DNA of 64,000 nt. Source: Streptomyces triculaminicus. Lineage in GTDB: Bacteria; Actinomycetota; Actinomycetes; Streptomycetales; Streptomycetaceae. Under the pieces are notes generated by a model, which was given only the letters and a program-made list of their open reading frames with translations, made no database searches and was not told the origin of the DNA. Below, piece by piece: positions 15,534-23,962 of the stretch. Where the stretch lies: contig NZ_JAFMOF010000001.1 in NCBI RefSeq assembly GCF_017349075.1, positions 124,001 through 188,000 on the forward strand. The letters run 5' to 3'. A program made the position numbers and the translations under genes. Every line of letters begins with the position of its first letter. Within the stretch, counting starts at the first letter, position 1.

Positions 15534-15977
15534 TCACCTGCCCTTGATCTCGCACTGGTAGGGCTGTTCGCCACGCGGTTCGCATCCGGCGGCCGTGACC
15601 TTCCAGCCGGCGTCGAAGTGCGCCAGGAACAGGGTGTCGTGCTCGAGGACCGCTCGCGCCTGGTCGCCGTAGACGTCCATGTGCCGGACCGTGCCGCCCG
15701 CCGGGAGCCTGTCCCCCTCCACCGCCCGGTCGCAGGGCTCCTCGGCCGACTGCTCCACTTCCTCCCGGGTGCCGGGGGCGAGCACCGCGCACAACACCGC
15801 CGTCCGACCGCCCCGCAGCGCCTGCTCGAAGCGGACGGCCGCCGCACGCGCGTCGTCGCGGCGCTCGTCCAGGCTGCCGCAGGCCGTGGTGGTGACGGCC
15901 AGGAGCAGCCCCGTGAGCGCGGCGGCCGGGCCCACGGGGCGGCGTGGCCACCGTGGAGGCGGCCCGGGCCCGTTCAC
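15534..15977 (-). CDS. Putative lipoprotein
   Basis: The 147-residue protein starts at GTG 15977 with a signal region rich in Pro/Arg, then ALTGLLLAVTTTACG. The lipobox is T-T-A-C, so Cys33 should be lipidated and the mature protein anchored on the outer face of the membrane. The mature part contains AAAVRFEQALRGGRTAVLCAVLAPGTREEVEQ and a C-terminal beta-rich segment (HDTLFLAHFDAGWKVTAAGCEP), a pattern seen in small NTF2-like export proteins. Four further cysteines could form disulfides. It is the first gene of the operon with the 24-residue peptide and the DUF6766 protein. No specific function known to me. Confidence 0.75.
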   Translation of the reverse strand: MNGPGPPPRWPRRPVGPAAALTGLLLAVTTTACGSLDERRDDARAAAVRFEQALRGGRTAVLCAVLAPGTREEVEQSAEEPCDRAVEGDRLPAGGTVRHMDVYGDQARAVLEHDTLFLAHFDAGWKVTAAGCEPRGEQPYQCEIKGR

Positions 15978-16067
15978 GAGGACATCACGTAAGGAACGTT
16001 AAGTCACACAAGCGCACATTCAAGATATTGAGGACGGGGGGTCGTCGGCGGTCGCCCCCCGCCGGGG

Positions 16068-16676
16068 TCACCGGTCGGCCGAGCCGTAGAAGCGGTAGCG
16101 GGTGAGGGGCAGCCCGGCCAGTCGGGCCGGCGTCTCCCCTTCCGCCCCGTCGGCCCACTCCGAGATCTCCACCACGCGCCTGTCGTCGGCATCGAGGTGA
16201 AGGTGCGCGGCCAGCAGCCCCGTCGGCGCTCCGTCGCGCAGCGCGTCCACCCGCGCGTCGGCCCACGCCCGCGCGCCACCGGGCGCGCCGTCGGTCTCGT
16301 GGCAGGCGACGGCGAAGACGCCGGCCTCGCCGTCGGCGTCGAGGACCACGCCGCGGTAGGGGTGCGTACGGCTCAGACCGCTGCGCTCGATGCCGGGGAC
16401 GCGCGCGTCGATGCGGCCGACCCGCGCCGCGCGGCCGTCGCGGACGAACGCCTGGTGCTCCTCCGCACTGGTCCACTGTCCGTGGATGAGAAGGCCCGAG
16501 CCGTCCACGTCGGTGAAGACATGGGTGGCCAGCAGGATGGCCGGGGCGTCCGCCGCCGACCACTGTTCGAGGAGCGCGTCCGCGGCGGCGCGCGTGCGCT
16601 CCGGGGTGCCGGTGCCCCAGCGGCTGATGAGGGTGATTCCGGCGTCGGGACGGCGTAGGCCGGTCAGGCGTGTCAT
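16068..16676 (-). CDS. Antibiotic biosynthesis monooxygenase (ABM)-domain protein
   Basis: The 202-residue protein appears to hold two ferredoxin-fold ABM-type halves: ITLISRWGTGTPERTRAAADALLEQW... LLATHVFTDVDGSGLLIHGQWTSAEEHQAF (about 12-80) and a second around FAVACHETDG... AAHLHLDADDRRVVEISEWADG. Such proteins oxidise quinone-like small molecules without cofactors or buffer them. The promoter contains a near-perfect SoxR box, matching the known habit of Streptomyces SoxR to control an ABM-type gene (SCO1909 in S. coelicolor). ATG 16676 was preferred to GTG 16691 because the predicted transcript start lies next to it. The likely role is response to redox-cycling metabolites. Confidence 0.75.
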   Translation of the reverse strand: MTRLTGLRRPDAGITLISRWGTGTPERTRAAADALLEQWSAADAPAILLATHVFTDVDGSGLLIHGQWTSAEEHQAFVRDGRAARVGRIDARVPGIERSGLSRTHPYRGVVLDADGEAGVFAVACHETDGAPGGARAWADARVDALRDGAPTGLLAAHLHLDADDRRVVEISEWADGAEGETPARLAGLPLTRYRFYGSADR

Positions 16677-16692
16677 GAACGAAACGATCACA

Positions 16693-16714
16693 CCCCAAGC
16701 GGGCTTGAGGTCAA
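16693..16714 (-). promoter_or_regulatory. SoxR-box-like promoter
   Basis: On the minus strand CCTCAAGC-CC-GCTTGGGG (16710-16693) matches the SoxR site CCTCAAG-N4-CTTGAGG with one mismatch and the same 18-bp length. It begins within a -35 TTGACC (16714-16709), the usual MerR-family position inside an extended spacer. SoxR itself is not encoded in this window. Confidence 0.7.
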
Positions 16715-16732
16715 GTCCGCCGGGGCTGCGGC

Positions 16733-19700
16733 TCAGCCCAGGTACGGCTCGAAGTCCCAGGTGGGGCGCGTGCGTCGGCGGGCTGCGAGGGTCTGCGGGT
16801 GCTGGGCGCCCAGGGTGCGGGTGAGGCGCTGGAGGGCGTCCTCCTCCACCTTGGCGGCCTGCTCGCGTTCCCGCAGGGCGCGCAGGTCCGCGGCGAGGGC
16901 GATCTCGCAGGAGAGGGTGAAGGGGTGGTCCGCGCCCAGGGCGCGGCGGGCGCGGCGGAGGGTGTCACGGCTGAGGTTCTCGGCGCTGTCGAGGCGGCCG
17001 GTGACGTTGCGGCCGGCGGCGGCGTTGAGGGCGCAGCCCAGCACCCAAGGGTGGTCGGGGCCGAGAGTGGCGGTCAAGCCGGCGAGGGCGGCCTCGAACA
17101 GGGCGAGCGCATCGACGTGTTCGCCGGCGGCCTGCAGGACGAGCGCTACGTTCGAGAGCATGCCGGTGCTGACCGGATGCGCGGGGCCCAGCATGTCGCG
17201 GAAGCCGCTCTCGCCCTCGGCGATGAGGTCGCGGGCCCGGTCGAGGTCGCCTTGCTCGCGGGCGTGGTTGCCGAGGTCCACGACGAGGCCGAGGGTGACG
17301 TAGTGGTCGCGGCCGTGCACCTGCTCCATCTGCTCCAGCAGGCCGCTCATGCCCGCGTCCGTCTCCGGTCCTCCCGTCGCCCTCAGCTCGCACAGGAGGA
17401 GGTTGTGCCGGGCTCGCAGGGTCTGGGGGTGCAGGGGGCCGAGGACCTGGACGTGCAGCCGCACGCCCAGCTCCTGGCGGGCCAGGGCGTCGCGGTAGCG
17501 GCCCATCAGACGCAGGTCCCGGGCGCAGGCCAGGCTCGAGCCCAGGGTGGCCGGATGACGGGTGCGCAGCAGCGACTCCCGCCGGTGCAGGGTCTCCACG
17601 TCGATCTCGTACGCCTGGGCGTAGCGGCCCAGCAGCCGCAGGCCGGCGCCGAGGTTGTGCCGGGCGAGGAGGGTCAGGTAGTCGTCGGGGCCGCGGAGCG
17701 CGAGGGCGGTCTCCAGGACCTCGCGCTGGAGCTGGAGCGCCTCTTCGTACTGGCCGAGGAAGCGCTGGTCGGCGGCCAGGCAGCTGGTGGCGGACATCAG
17801 GGCCACGTCCCGGCCGGTGCCGGGCGTGGCGCGCAGCCTCTCCAGCATGGCGCGGTCGAGGTCGTAGGCGGCGTGGAACCGGCCGTGCGCGCGGAGGATG
17901 TTCCCCTGCCGGACGGTGAGGTCGAGCATCTGCGGGTCGTCCGGCGGGAACAGCTCCTCCCACCGCGCCCGTACCCGCTCGGCGAGTTCGAGACCGGCGC
18001 GGTAGATGCCGCTGACGTACGTGAACATCAGGCAGTTGAGCACCAGCCGCCGTACGTCGGGCTCGGCGGCGGACAGCGCGCCGGAGGGCTCGAGGTGCGG
18101 CAGCAGCTCGGCGTAGCGGGGCCACAGGCGGGCGTCCTGGGGGTTGCCGGGGCCGGCGGCGGCGAGCACGCGGCGGACCAGCCGCTGGTAGGTGCGGCGC
18201 AGGTCGGGCGGGGTGAGCCGGGCGACGATGTCGTGGACGATCCGGTGCATGTACACCACGTCGTCCTCCGGGCGCGCCGCCTCGTCGCCGGGGCCGTGGT
18301 GTTCACGGGTGATGACGGAGTAGTCGACGAGGGTGCCCAGGGCCCGGGTCCAGTGCCGCGGCTCGGTGACGGCCTCGGCGAGGGCCTCGGGGAGTTCGCC
18401 GGGCGGAACGCGGCGGACCAGGCCGAGCGGTATCGCGCCGGGGCCGAAGCAGGTGCACAGGGCCAGGAGTTCCGCGGCGTGCGGCTGCGTGTCACGGAGC
18501 CGGTCGATCAGGATCAGCCAGGAGGTGAGGGCGCTGCGGGAGAGGTGGCTCACCTGGTCGGGGCCGTACGGCTCGGAGGGTTCGCCCTCGAGCACCATGC
18601 GCAGGTAGTCGTCGACGCCCATGCCCGATTCGCTCAGCCAGGCGGCGGCCTGGGCGACGGCGAGCGGGAGGTCGCCGAGCGCGATGGCGACCGCGTCGGC
18701 CTCGTCGTGCTGGAGTCGCCGCGCCCGGCCCGTCAGATAGCGGACGCTCTCGTGGCGCAGGAAGGCGGGGACCTCGACGACGGTCGCGCCCGCGTCGTGC
18801 CAGCCGCGGTTGCGCGAGGTGATCAGCACATGGCCCGGCCCCTGCGGCAGCAGCTCGCCGGCCTCCTCCAGGTCGTCCCAGCCGTCGAAGACGATCAGCC
18901 AGCCGCGGTGCGGCTCGCCCCGGCGCAGGGCCTCGCGGACCGCCCTGACGCGCCCGCCCGGTTCGGAGCCGGCGGTCAGGCCCAGCTCGACGGCCAGTTC
19001 GGCCAGGCGTTCGCGCAGGGTGCCGGAGGTGTCGGCGTCCACCCACCACACGACGTCGTAGTCGTTGCTGAACCGATGGGCGTACTCGATGGCGAGCTGG
19101 GTCTTGCCGATGCCCGACATGCCCAGCAGGGCGCAGACCGCAGCCCCGGGCGGTGCGTCCGTCAGCAGCCGCTGGATGTCGAGGAGCAGTGCGTCGCGCC
19201 CTGTGAAGCGGACGTTGCGCCGGGGCACCGCGCCCCACACCAGGGGTGGGTCGTTCGGGAAGCGGGGGGCCGGCCGGGCGGGGAGGCGGTGACGCCGTGG
19301 GCCGCGTCCGGGACGCCGAGCCGGTCCAGTACGCGCCGGCGAGCCCTCGGCCTCGGAGACGGTCCACAGCTCCACGGGTTCCAGCAGGGCCGTTCCCACG
19401 GGCAGGGGGCGGTGGGTGACGCTCACGGCGGTCATGCGCCCGGGGTGGCGCTCCGTCACCTCCCGGCAGGCGGTCATCCATTCCTCGTCCGTGCGGTCGG
19501 CCAGCCGGACGTACCAGTCGCTGAGGACGAGCAGCACCCGTCCCCCGGCCGCCCGCAGGTCCTCCAGTGCCCCGCCGAGCGCGTCCCGCCGGTCCACCTC
19601 CCAGTGCACGGGGCTCGCCCGGAAGCCCGCCTGCTCGAGCACATGGGCGAGCCAGACGGCCCAGGGCCGCTCGGGGCCCGCGTAGCTGATCAGGACGCGT

Positions 19701-20611
19701 CCCGGTCCGGGGACGGTGGAATCGCCCGTCCCGGCGTGGCCGGCCGGTGCCGCGGAGGGTGCCGGGATCTCGTACACCGAGCCGTCGGCGACCGCCAGCC
19801 GTACTCCGTGCCCGTCCACCCTGCGGGTCGCGCTCTCGCCCCGGCCGACCAGCAGGGTCGTCGGGGGGCCCGAGGAGAGGGTGAGTTCCAGCACGAGGGG
19901 GTCGGTGTCGGGCAGGGTGAGGGTGTAGGCGCCGGCGACGGCGGCCTCCTGGCCCAGGATCAGGTGCCGGCCGTCGCGCAGAACGGGGAGTTCGGTGCGC
20001 GGCAGCCGTGCGGCGATCAGGCCGACGTCGGCCAGGAGCAGCCCGTCCGGGGGGCGCCGCCGGATGGCGACGCCCGTGCCCGCCGCGCCCTGCAGCGCGG
20101 CCGTCACCGTGGCCAGCTGCCAGGCGGTCTTCACCTTCCGCACGGCCTCGGGCAGCCGTCCCCAGGCGCCCGCGAACCAGCGGGCGACGCCGTCGCGGTG
20201 CTGGTCCACCAGGGCGCGCAGGGCGGGGAGCAGCGCCTCCTCGATGAGCCGTTCGCTGCGCGGGCCGCCCCGCACGGCGTGCCAGACGGCCCTCTCCTCG
20301 GCGTGCAGCGCGGGTGAGCCGGCGCGGTGGGCCTCGTCGACGATGGCGCCGACGCGGTGGACGGGGGCGTCCTCGCGGGCGGTCGCCAGCTGCCGGGCCA
20401 GTTCCTGCCGCAGCTCGGGCAGCAGGTCGCGGCGCAGCACGATGTGGCCGGAGGCGCGGCGCTCGACGAGGTCGCCGAACCACAGCTCGGTCTCCGCCGC
20501 CACGTCCAGCCGAGGGGCGGCGGTCAGCCGTACGGCGCGCATCAGTTCGGGCTCGATGCGGGTCGCGGTGCTGAGCAGTACGGCCAGCTCCCGGTCGGCC
20601 GCGCCGCTCAT
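16733..20611 (-). CDS. fxsT: FxsT-type TIR / NB-ARC / TPR protein
   Basis: The 1292-residue protein has four parts. Residues 1-290 are helical and resemble the region after the vWA domain in SAV_2336-type proteins. A TIR-like domain (about 305-415) starts GRVLISYAGPERPW. An NB-ARC/STAND ATPase has its P-loop GMSGIGKT at 497-504 and VWWVDADTSG and LIVFDGWDD strands. From about 830 to the end are TPR repeats with the spaced motif G-x-x-HP-x-T-L (LGPLHPQTL, LGADHPFTL, LGAQHPQTL). This is the layout of FxSxx-COOH system TPR proteins. ATG 20611 overlaps the previous stop by 4 bases. Residues about 424-450 look out of frame (see findings). It probably senses a signal and oligomerises. Confidence 0.85.
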   Translation of the reverse strand: MSGAADRELAVLLSTATRIEPELMRAVRLTAAPRLDVAAETELWFGDLVERRASGHIVLRRDLLPELRQELARQLATAREDAPVHRVGAIVDEAHRAGSPALHAEERAVWHAVRGGPRSERLIEEALLPALRALVDQHRDGVARWFAGAWGRLPEAVRKVKTAWQLATVTAALQGAAGTGVAIRRRPPDGLLLADVGLIAARLPRTELPVLRDGRHLILGQEAAVAGAYTLTLPDTDPLVLELTLSSGPPTTLLVGRGESATRRVDGHGVRLAVADGSVYEIPAPSAAPAGHAGTGDSTVPGPGRVLISYAGPERPWAVWLAHVLEQAGFRASPVHWEVDRRDALGGALEDLRAAGGRVLLVLSDWYVRLADRTDEEWMTACREVTERHPGRMTAVSVTHRPLPVGTALLEPVELWTVSEAEGSPARTGPARRPGRGPRRHRLPARPAPRFPNDPPLVWGAVPRRNVRFTGRDALLLDIQRLLTDAPPGAAVCALLGMSGIGKTQLAIEYAHRFSNDYDVVWWVDADTSGTLRERLAELAVELGLTAGSEPGGRVRAVREALRRGEPHRGWLIVFDGWDDLEEAGELLPQGPGHVLITSRNRGWHDAGATVVEVPAFLRHESVRYLTGRARRLQHDEADAVAIALGDLPLAVAQAAAWLSESGMGVDDYLRMVLEGEPSEPYGPDQVSHLSRSALTSWLILIDRLRDTQPHAAELLALCTCFGPGAIPLGLVRRVPPGELPEALAEAVTEPRHWTRALGTLVDYSVITREHHGPGDEAARPEDDVVYMHRIVHDIVARLTPPDLRRTYQRLVRRVLAAAGPGNPQDARLWPRYAELLPHLEPSGALSAAEPDVRRLVLNCLMFTYVSGIYRAGLELAERVRARWEELFPPDDPQMLDLTVRQGNILRAHGRFHAAYDLDRAMLERLRATPGTGRDVALMSATSCLAADQRFLGQYEEALQLQREVLETALALRGPDDYLTLLARHNLGAGLRLLGRYAQAYEIDVETLHRRESLLRTRHPATLGSSLACARDLRLMGRYRDALARQELGVRLHVQVLGPLHPQTLRARHNLLLCELRATGGPETDAGMSGLLEQMEQVHGRDHYVTLGLVVDLGNHAREQGDLDRARDLIAEGESGFRDMLGPAHPVSTGMLSNVALVLQAAGEHVDALALFEAALAGLTATLGPDHPWVLGCALNAAAGRNVTGRLDSAENLSRDTLRRARRALGADHPFTLSCEIALAADLRALREREQAAKVEEDALQRLTRTLGAQHPQTLAARRRTRPTWDFEPYLG

Positions 20612-21558
20612 CGCACGGTTCCCAGCACCCGGCCGACGGTGGTGCCGCGGTCCCAGACGACGGCGGGGAGCGTGGCGCGCAGCCAGCGCGGCCAGTGGCG
20701 TTCGGGCGCGGGCACCAGCGCCACGGGCCGGCAGCCGTGGGCGCGGATCGCCCGCACGGTGGCGAGCCACTCCCCCGGTGCGGCCCGGTGGGGGTTGAAC
20801 ACGGGGCCGGTCAGGCCGAGGGAGGAGAGGATGAGCACGGTGGTGCCGGCGGGCGGGACGCGGTACGGGCGCCACTGCGCCCTGGGCCCCTCGCCCGCGC
20901 CGCGCAGCGGGGATTCGGAGAAGTAGAGCGTGCGGGTGCCGGCGACGCCGGCCAGCGCGCGGACGCGGGCGACGACGTCCGTCACGTCGCGGGCGAGGGG
21001 CTCCATGGAGGCCGAGACGTCGGCGAGGATCTGGACGCCGTAGCGCAGGGTGAAGACGGGGCGGCGGGGCAGTTCGGTCAGCGGCCGCAGGCGGAGACCC
21101 GGTCGACGGCCGCTTCCACGTCGAGCTCTCCTTCGAAGGTGCTGCGGGCCAGGGCGGCGTGCAGGACGGCGGCGGTGGTCCGGGGGCGAGGAGGGGGTCG
21201 TGGGCGAGCGCGGTGCGGTGGGCGGCGGCGGCCGGGGGCGGCAGAGGGTCGACGGTCCATCCGGTGGCCGCCGGCGGGCGGTGTTCCACGGGGTGAGGGC
21301 GATGGTGCGTCCGGGGGCGCGCTGTCCCGGGGCGGGGGCGGGGTGGCCGGCCGGGCGGGGTCGTCGCTCTCCCCGGCCGAGGGGTCGGCGGCGCCGGGGG
21401 TGGGTCTCGGGCGTGGCGCGGGGCTCGGGGCGGGGGCCGGTGGGGCGGGGCGCGCCGAGGCCCAGGCATGCGGCGATGTGCCGCCAGTCGGCGGCGGAGG
21501 AGGCGTCCAGGGCGACGGCGGCCCGTGCCACGTCGCCGAGCCAGGCCTGACCCGTCAC
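20608..21558 (-). CDS. SAV_2336-type vWA protein, reading frame apparently damaged
   Basis: The reading frame (316 residues from GTG 21558) ends in a von Willebrand A domain with the metal-binding MIDAS motif DVSAS in GVQILADVSASMEPLARD, followed by RALAGVAGTRTLYFSES and TTVLILSSLGLTG. The N-terminal 30 residues also look normal. The middle, about residues 35-155, is Arg/Pro-rich nonsense in this frame. Good protein-like sequence appears instead in the two other frames: GWTVDPLPPP...AHDPLLAP, then RTTAAVLHAALARSTFEGEL...AAVDRVS. Single missing C residues near 21182 and 21095, plus at least one more slip upstream of 21290, would restore one protein. Either the gene is inactive or the sequence has homopolymer errors. 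The start overlaps the AAA stop codon (GTGA). Confidence 0.7.
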   Translation of the reverse strand: MTGQAWLGDVARAAVALDASSAADWRHIAACLGLGAPRPTGPRPEPRATPETHPRRRRPLGRGERRPRPAGHPAPAPGQRAPGRTIALTPWNTARRRPPDGPSTLCRPRPPPPTAPRSPTTPSSPPDHRRRPARRPGPQHLRRRARRGSGRRPGLRLRPLTELPRRPVFTLRYGVQILADVSASMEPLARDVTDVVARVRALAGVAGTRTLYFSESPLRGAGEGPRAQWRPYRVPPAGTTVLILSSLGLTGPVFNPHRAAPGEWLATVRAIRAHGCRPVALVPAPERHWPRWLRATLPAVVWDRGTTVGRVLGTVR

Positions 21559-22571
21559 CACTCCTCCCCGACGGCCTGCTGGCGCTTGAGGAGGGCGCAG
21601 TGCTTGAGCCACTCCCATTCGGGGTCGGAGACGTCGATGCCCAGGGTGATGCAGGCCCGGAGCGCGTCGAGGTATTCGGCGGTGCTGGGCGGGCGGAGCC
21701 CGAACTGTTCGGCCTCGGCGCGGACGGTGCCCAGTTCCCGGGCCAGCGCCGAGGCGAGCGTGCGGTGTTCGGGGAGCACCGCCCCGTACCAGTGCCGCAG
21801 GTGGCGCACGGCGATGCGCACCAGGGTCTGCTCGTCGTGGTCGGGGAGGGTGAGCACGACGCAGCGCCTCAGGAAGGCCTGGGGCAGTTCCCGTTCCTCG
21901 TTGGTGGTGATGACCACGAGGTGGCGGAAGAGCCGGGCCTCGTCCTGCTCCTCCTCCGCGTGGATGCCGGCGCCGGTCTCGGTGACGGTGAAGCGGTGCG
22001 CGCCGAGGGGTACCAGGAGGCTGTTGGGCACGTCCGGGTCGGCCTTGTCGATCTCGTCGATGAGGACGACCGCGGGGCGGCCGCGGCGGTCCGCGTTGAT
22101 CTCCTCGAACGGCTCGCGGCAGGTGTCGTCCGGGCCGTGGCCCAGGTCCCTGCCGCGCCGCCGCGCCGATTCGGGTGCCAGGGCCCACCACAGGGCGCCG
22201 GGCCGGACGTACGCCGCGTCGTCCAGCCGGGCGTTCTGGGGCCGGGTGCTCAGCAGCTGGGCGTCGGAGAGCCTGCGGACGCTGTCGTAGGTCCACAACG
22301 GGTCCTGGGGGTGGGTGCGCTGGGTGACGACGTGTTCGTAGTAGCGCCAGTGGTTGGTCTGCGCGAGGTAGAGCGCCAGGGAGGACTTGCCGGATCCGGG
22401 GCGGCCGCGCAGCAGGAGCGGGCGCCCGGTCGCGCGGGCCACCTTCACCACCAGTTCGATCTCCTGGGACATGACGTAGACGGCTCCGTCGCTGCGGTCC
22501 GGCAGCGCGTGGCCGCTCCGGCCGCGGGCGCCCGGGCCGCCCTCGTCCCTCTCCTTGTCGTGCGCGTTCAT
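21555..22571 (-). CDS. MoxR-type AAA+ ATPase
   Basis: The 338-residue protein has Walker A GRPGSGKSS (56-64), Walker B VVLIDEIDKAD (168-178), and a sensor-1 strand LVVITTNEERELPQAFLRRC with the arginine finger region. This is the MoxR/McrB-like branch of AAA+ ATPases, which act as chaperones together with vWA-domain partners; the next gene encodes such a partner. The N-terminal 30 residues are hydrophilic. ATG 22571 overlaps the stop of the TIR gene, and its own stop overlaps the start of the vWA gene, so all genes of the cassette are translated in a chain. It probably remodels or loads the effector complex in an ATP-dependent way. Confidence 0.87.
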   Translation of the reverse strand: MNAHDKERDEGGPGARGRSGHALPDRSDGAVYVMSQEIELVVKVARATGRPLLLRGRPGSGKSSLALYLAQTNHWRYYEHVVTQRTHPQDPLWTYDSVRRLSDAQLLSTRPQNARLDDAAYVRPGALWWALAPESARRRGRDLGHGPDDTCREPFEEINADRRGRPAVVLIDEIDKADPDVPNSLLVPLGAHRFTVTETGAGIHAEEEQDEARLFRHLVVITTNEERELPQAFLRRCVVLTLPDHDEQTLVRIAVRHLRHWYGAVLPEHRTLASALARELGTVRAEAEQFGLRPPSTAEYLDALRACITLGIDVSDPEWEWLKHCALLKRQQAVGEEW

Positions 22572-23884
22572 CCCCTCCGCCCCCAGTCCCTCATCCCTTG
22601 AACGGATCGCTGCGCGAGCCGGACCATCTGGGCCGCGGCTCTTATCGACTCCTCTTCCTCCGCCTCGCCGAAGGGCGGGGCGATGTCCACCGCCGAGGCG
22701 AACGGCCCGGGGTCCGCCCGCTGTGCCGGGTGGGGCAGCACGAGGACGCAGAGCCAGGGCATCAGGTCGTGCAGCCAGCCCACCACGCGCCCGGCCTGTT
22801 CCAGGGAGCAGGCCTGGGCGTCCAGCACGAGGAAGGTCAGGCAGTCCGGCGTCCGGCGCACCTCGTCCAGCCGCTTCCAGGGCTGGACGTGCAGCGTCGC
22901 CCTGATCGTCTCCTCGCAGGCGCGTTTCAGCTCCTCCTCCGGGTCCTCCTCGCCCCACGGCCCGGCGCCGGCGTACATGGAGATGTAGCGGGAGGCGTCC
23001 ATGCAGAAGGCGCGGCCCAGGTAGTACGCGCCGGTGTCGGGGTGGGTGGCCTTGAGCACGACCGTGTGGCGCAGGGCGTGGCGGCCGGCGGGCAGGACGT
23101 GGCGGGCCGAGGCGGCGTCGACCCATACGGGCAGCACCAGTTCGACGAGGTTGCCGAAGACGCCGGGGTCCATGAAGTCGCGTACGGTGCCGACGGCGTC
23201 CCGCAGTTGGGCCGCGGCGTGGGTGTGGAGCATCTGGGCGGCGAGCAGGCCGCAGCTGAGGTCGGCGCCGGGGGCGTCGTGGCCGTCGTCGGGCAGACGC
23301 AGGGCCCGGCCGGCGTCGGTGAGGGCGCGGGCGTCCCAGACGCGGGTGAGGTGCGCCTCGATCCTGCCGGTCCACGCGCTCACGGGGTCCTGGCGGTCGT
23401 AGGCGGGTAGTTCCCGGAAGCCGGCCAGGAGCTCGGCGATGTCCGCCTCCCGGACCCCCTGGTCCCCGGCCGCGTAGCGCACGCGGGCCACCTGCAGGGC
23501 GGCCAGGTCCTCCATGCCGGCGTCGCGGACGTCCTGGGTGGTGACGTCGTCGACGAGCAGCGGCATCACGAACAGGGAGCGGTTGAAGCTCCTGCGCCAC
23601 ATGAGGATGTCGACCTCGCGGCGCACCCACCCCGACTTCAGCGCGTCGCGGTTGAGCAGGACGACGGCGGCGCGGCACTCGCGCAGCCATGCGTAGAGCT
23701 TCGGCCGCCACTCCTCCCCCGGGCGTAGGTCCCGGGCGTCGAGGAGGACTTCGTACCGGTCGGCGTGCAGGCGCTCCGCGACACGGTCGCGAAGGGCCCG
23801 GGCGCGCCGGTCACGGTTCGTGCAGTGACTGATGAATACCTTGCCCACCGACACCTGCCCCCGCCCCGCGCCGCGCCCCTCCAC
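22568..23884 (-). CDS. fxsC: TIR-domain protein, FxsC type
   Basis: The 438-residue protein starts with a TIR domain (about residues 13-160): VGKVFISHCTNRDRRARALRDRV, LLDARDLRPGEEW and AAVVLLNRDALKSGWVRREVDIL. The glutamate in WVRREVD is in the place of the NADase catalytic residue of bacterial TIR domains, so NAD+ cleavage or signalling by a cyclic product is possible but unproven. A TIR-like second domain (about 220-430) without clear motifs follows. GTG 23884 is the longest start; GTG 23854, just before the fold, is an alternative. It is the first gene of a four-gene chain with 4-base overlaps. The FxSxx peptide and the radical SAM maturase normally associated with FxsC were not found next to it. 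Confidence 0.82.
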   Translation of the reverse strand: MEGRGAGRGQVSVGKVFISHCTNRDRRARALRDRVAERLHADRYEVLLDARDLRPGEEWRPKLYAWLRECRAAVVLLNRDALKSGWVRREVDILMWRRSFNRSLFVMPLLVDDVTTQDVRDAGMEDLAALQVARVRYAAGDQGVREADIAELLAGFRELPAYDRQDPVSAWTGRIEAHLTRVWDARALTDAGRALRLPDDGHDAPGADLSCGLLAAQMLHTHAAAQLRDAVGTVRDFMDPGVFGNLVELVLPVWVDAASARHVLPAGRHALRHTVVLKATHPDTGAYYLGRAFCMDASRYISMYAGAGPWGEEDPEEELKRACEETIRATLHVQPWKRLDEVRRTPDCLTFLVLDAQACSLEQAGRVVGWLHDLMPWLCVLVLPHPAQRADPGPFASAVDIAPPFGEAEEEESIRAAAQMVRLAQRSVQGMRDWGRRG

Positions 23885-23962
23885 TGTCCCTTGGACCGCA
23901 CCGGTTCCGCAGCCGTACAGCCGAATTGACGCGGTGGGCGGGCGCGGGGCGGGGGCCGCGGG

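Noticed and set aside
16799..20317. A 1172-codon open frame on the plus strand opposite fxsT
   Set aside because: Gly/Val/Gln-rich shadow of FxsT with no recognisable domain; FxsT has clear TIR, P-loop and TPR motifs.
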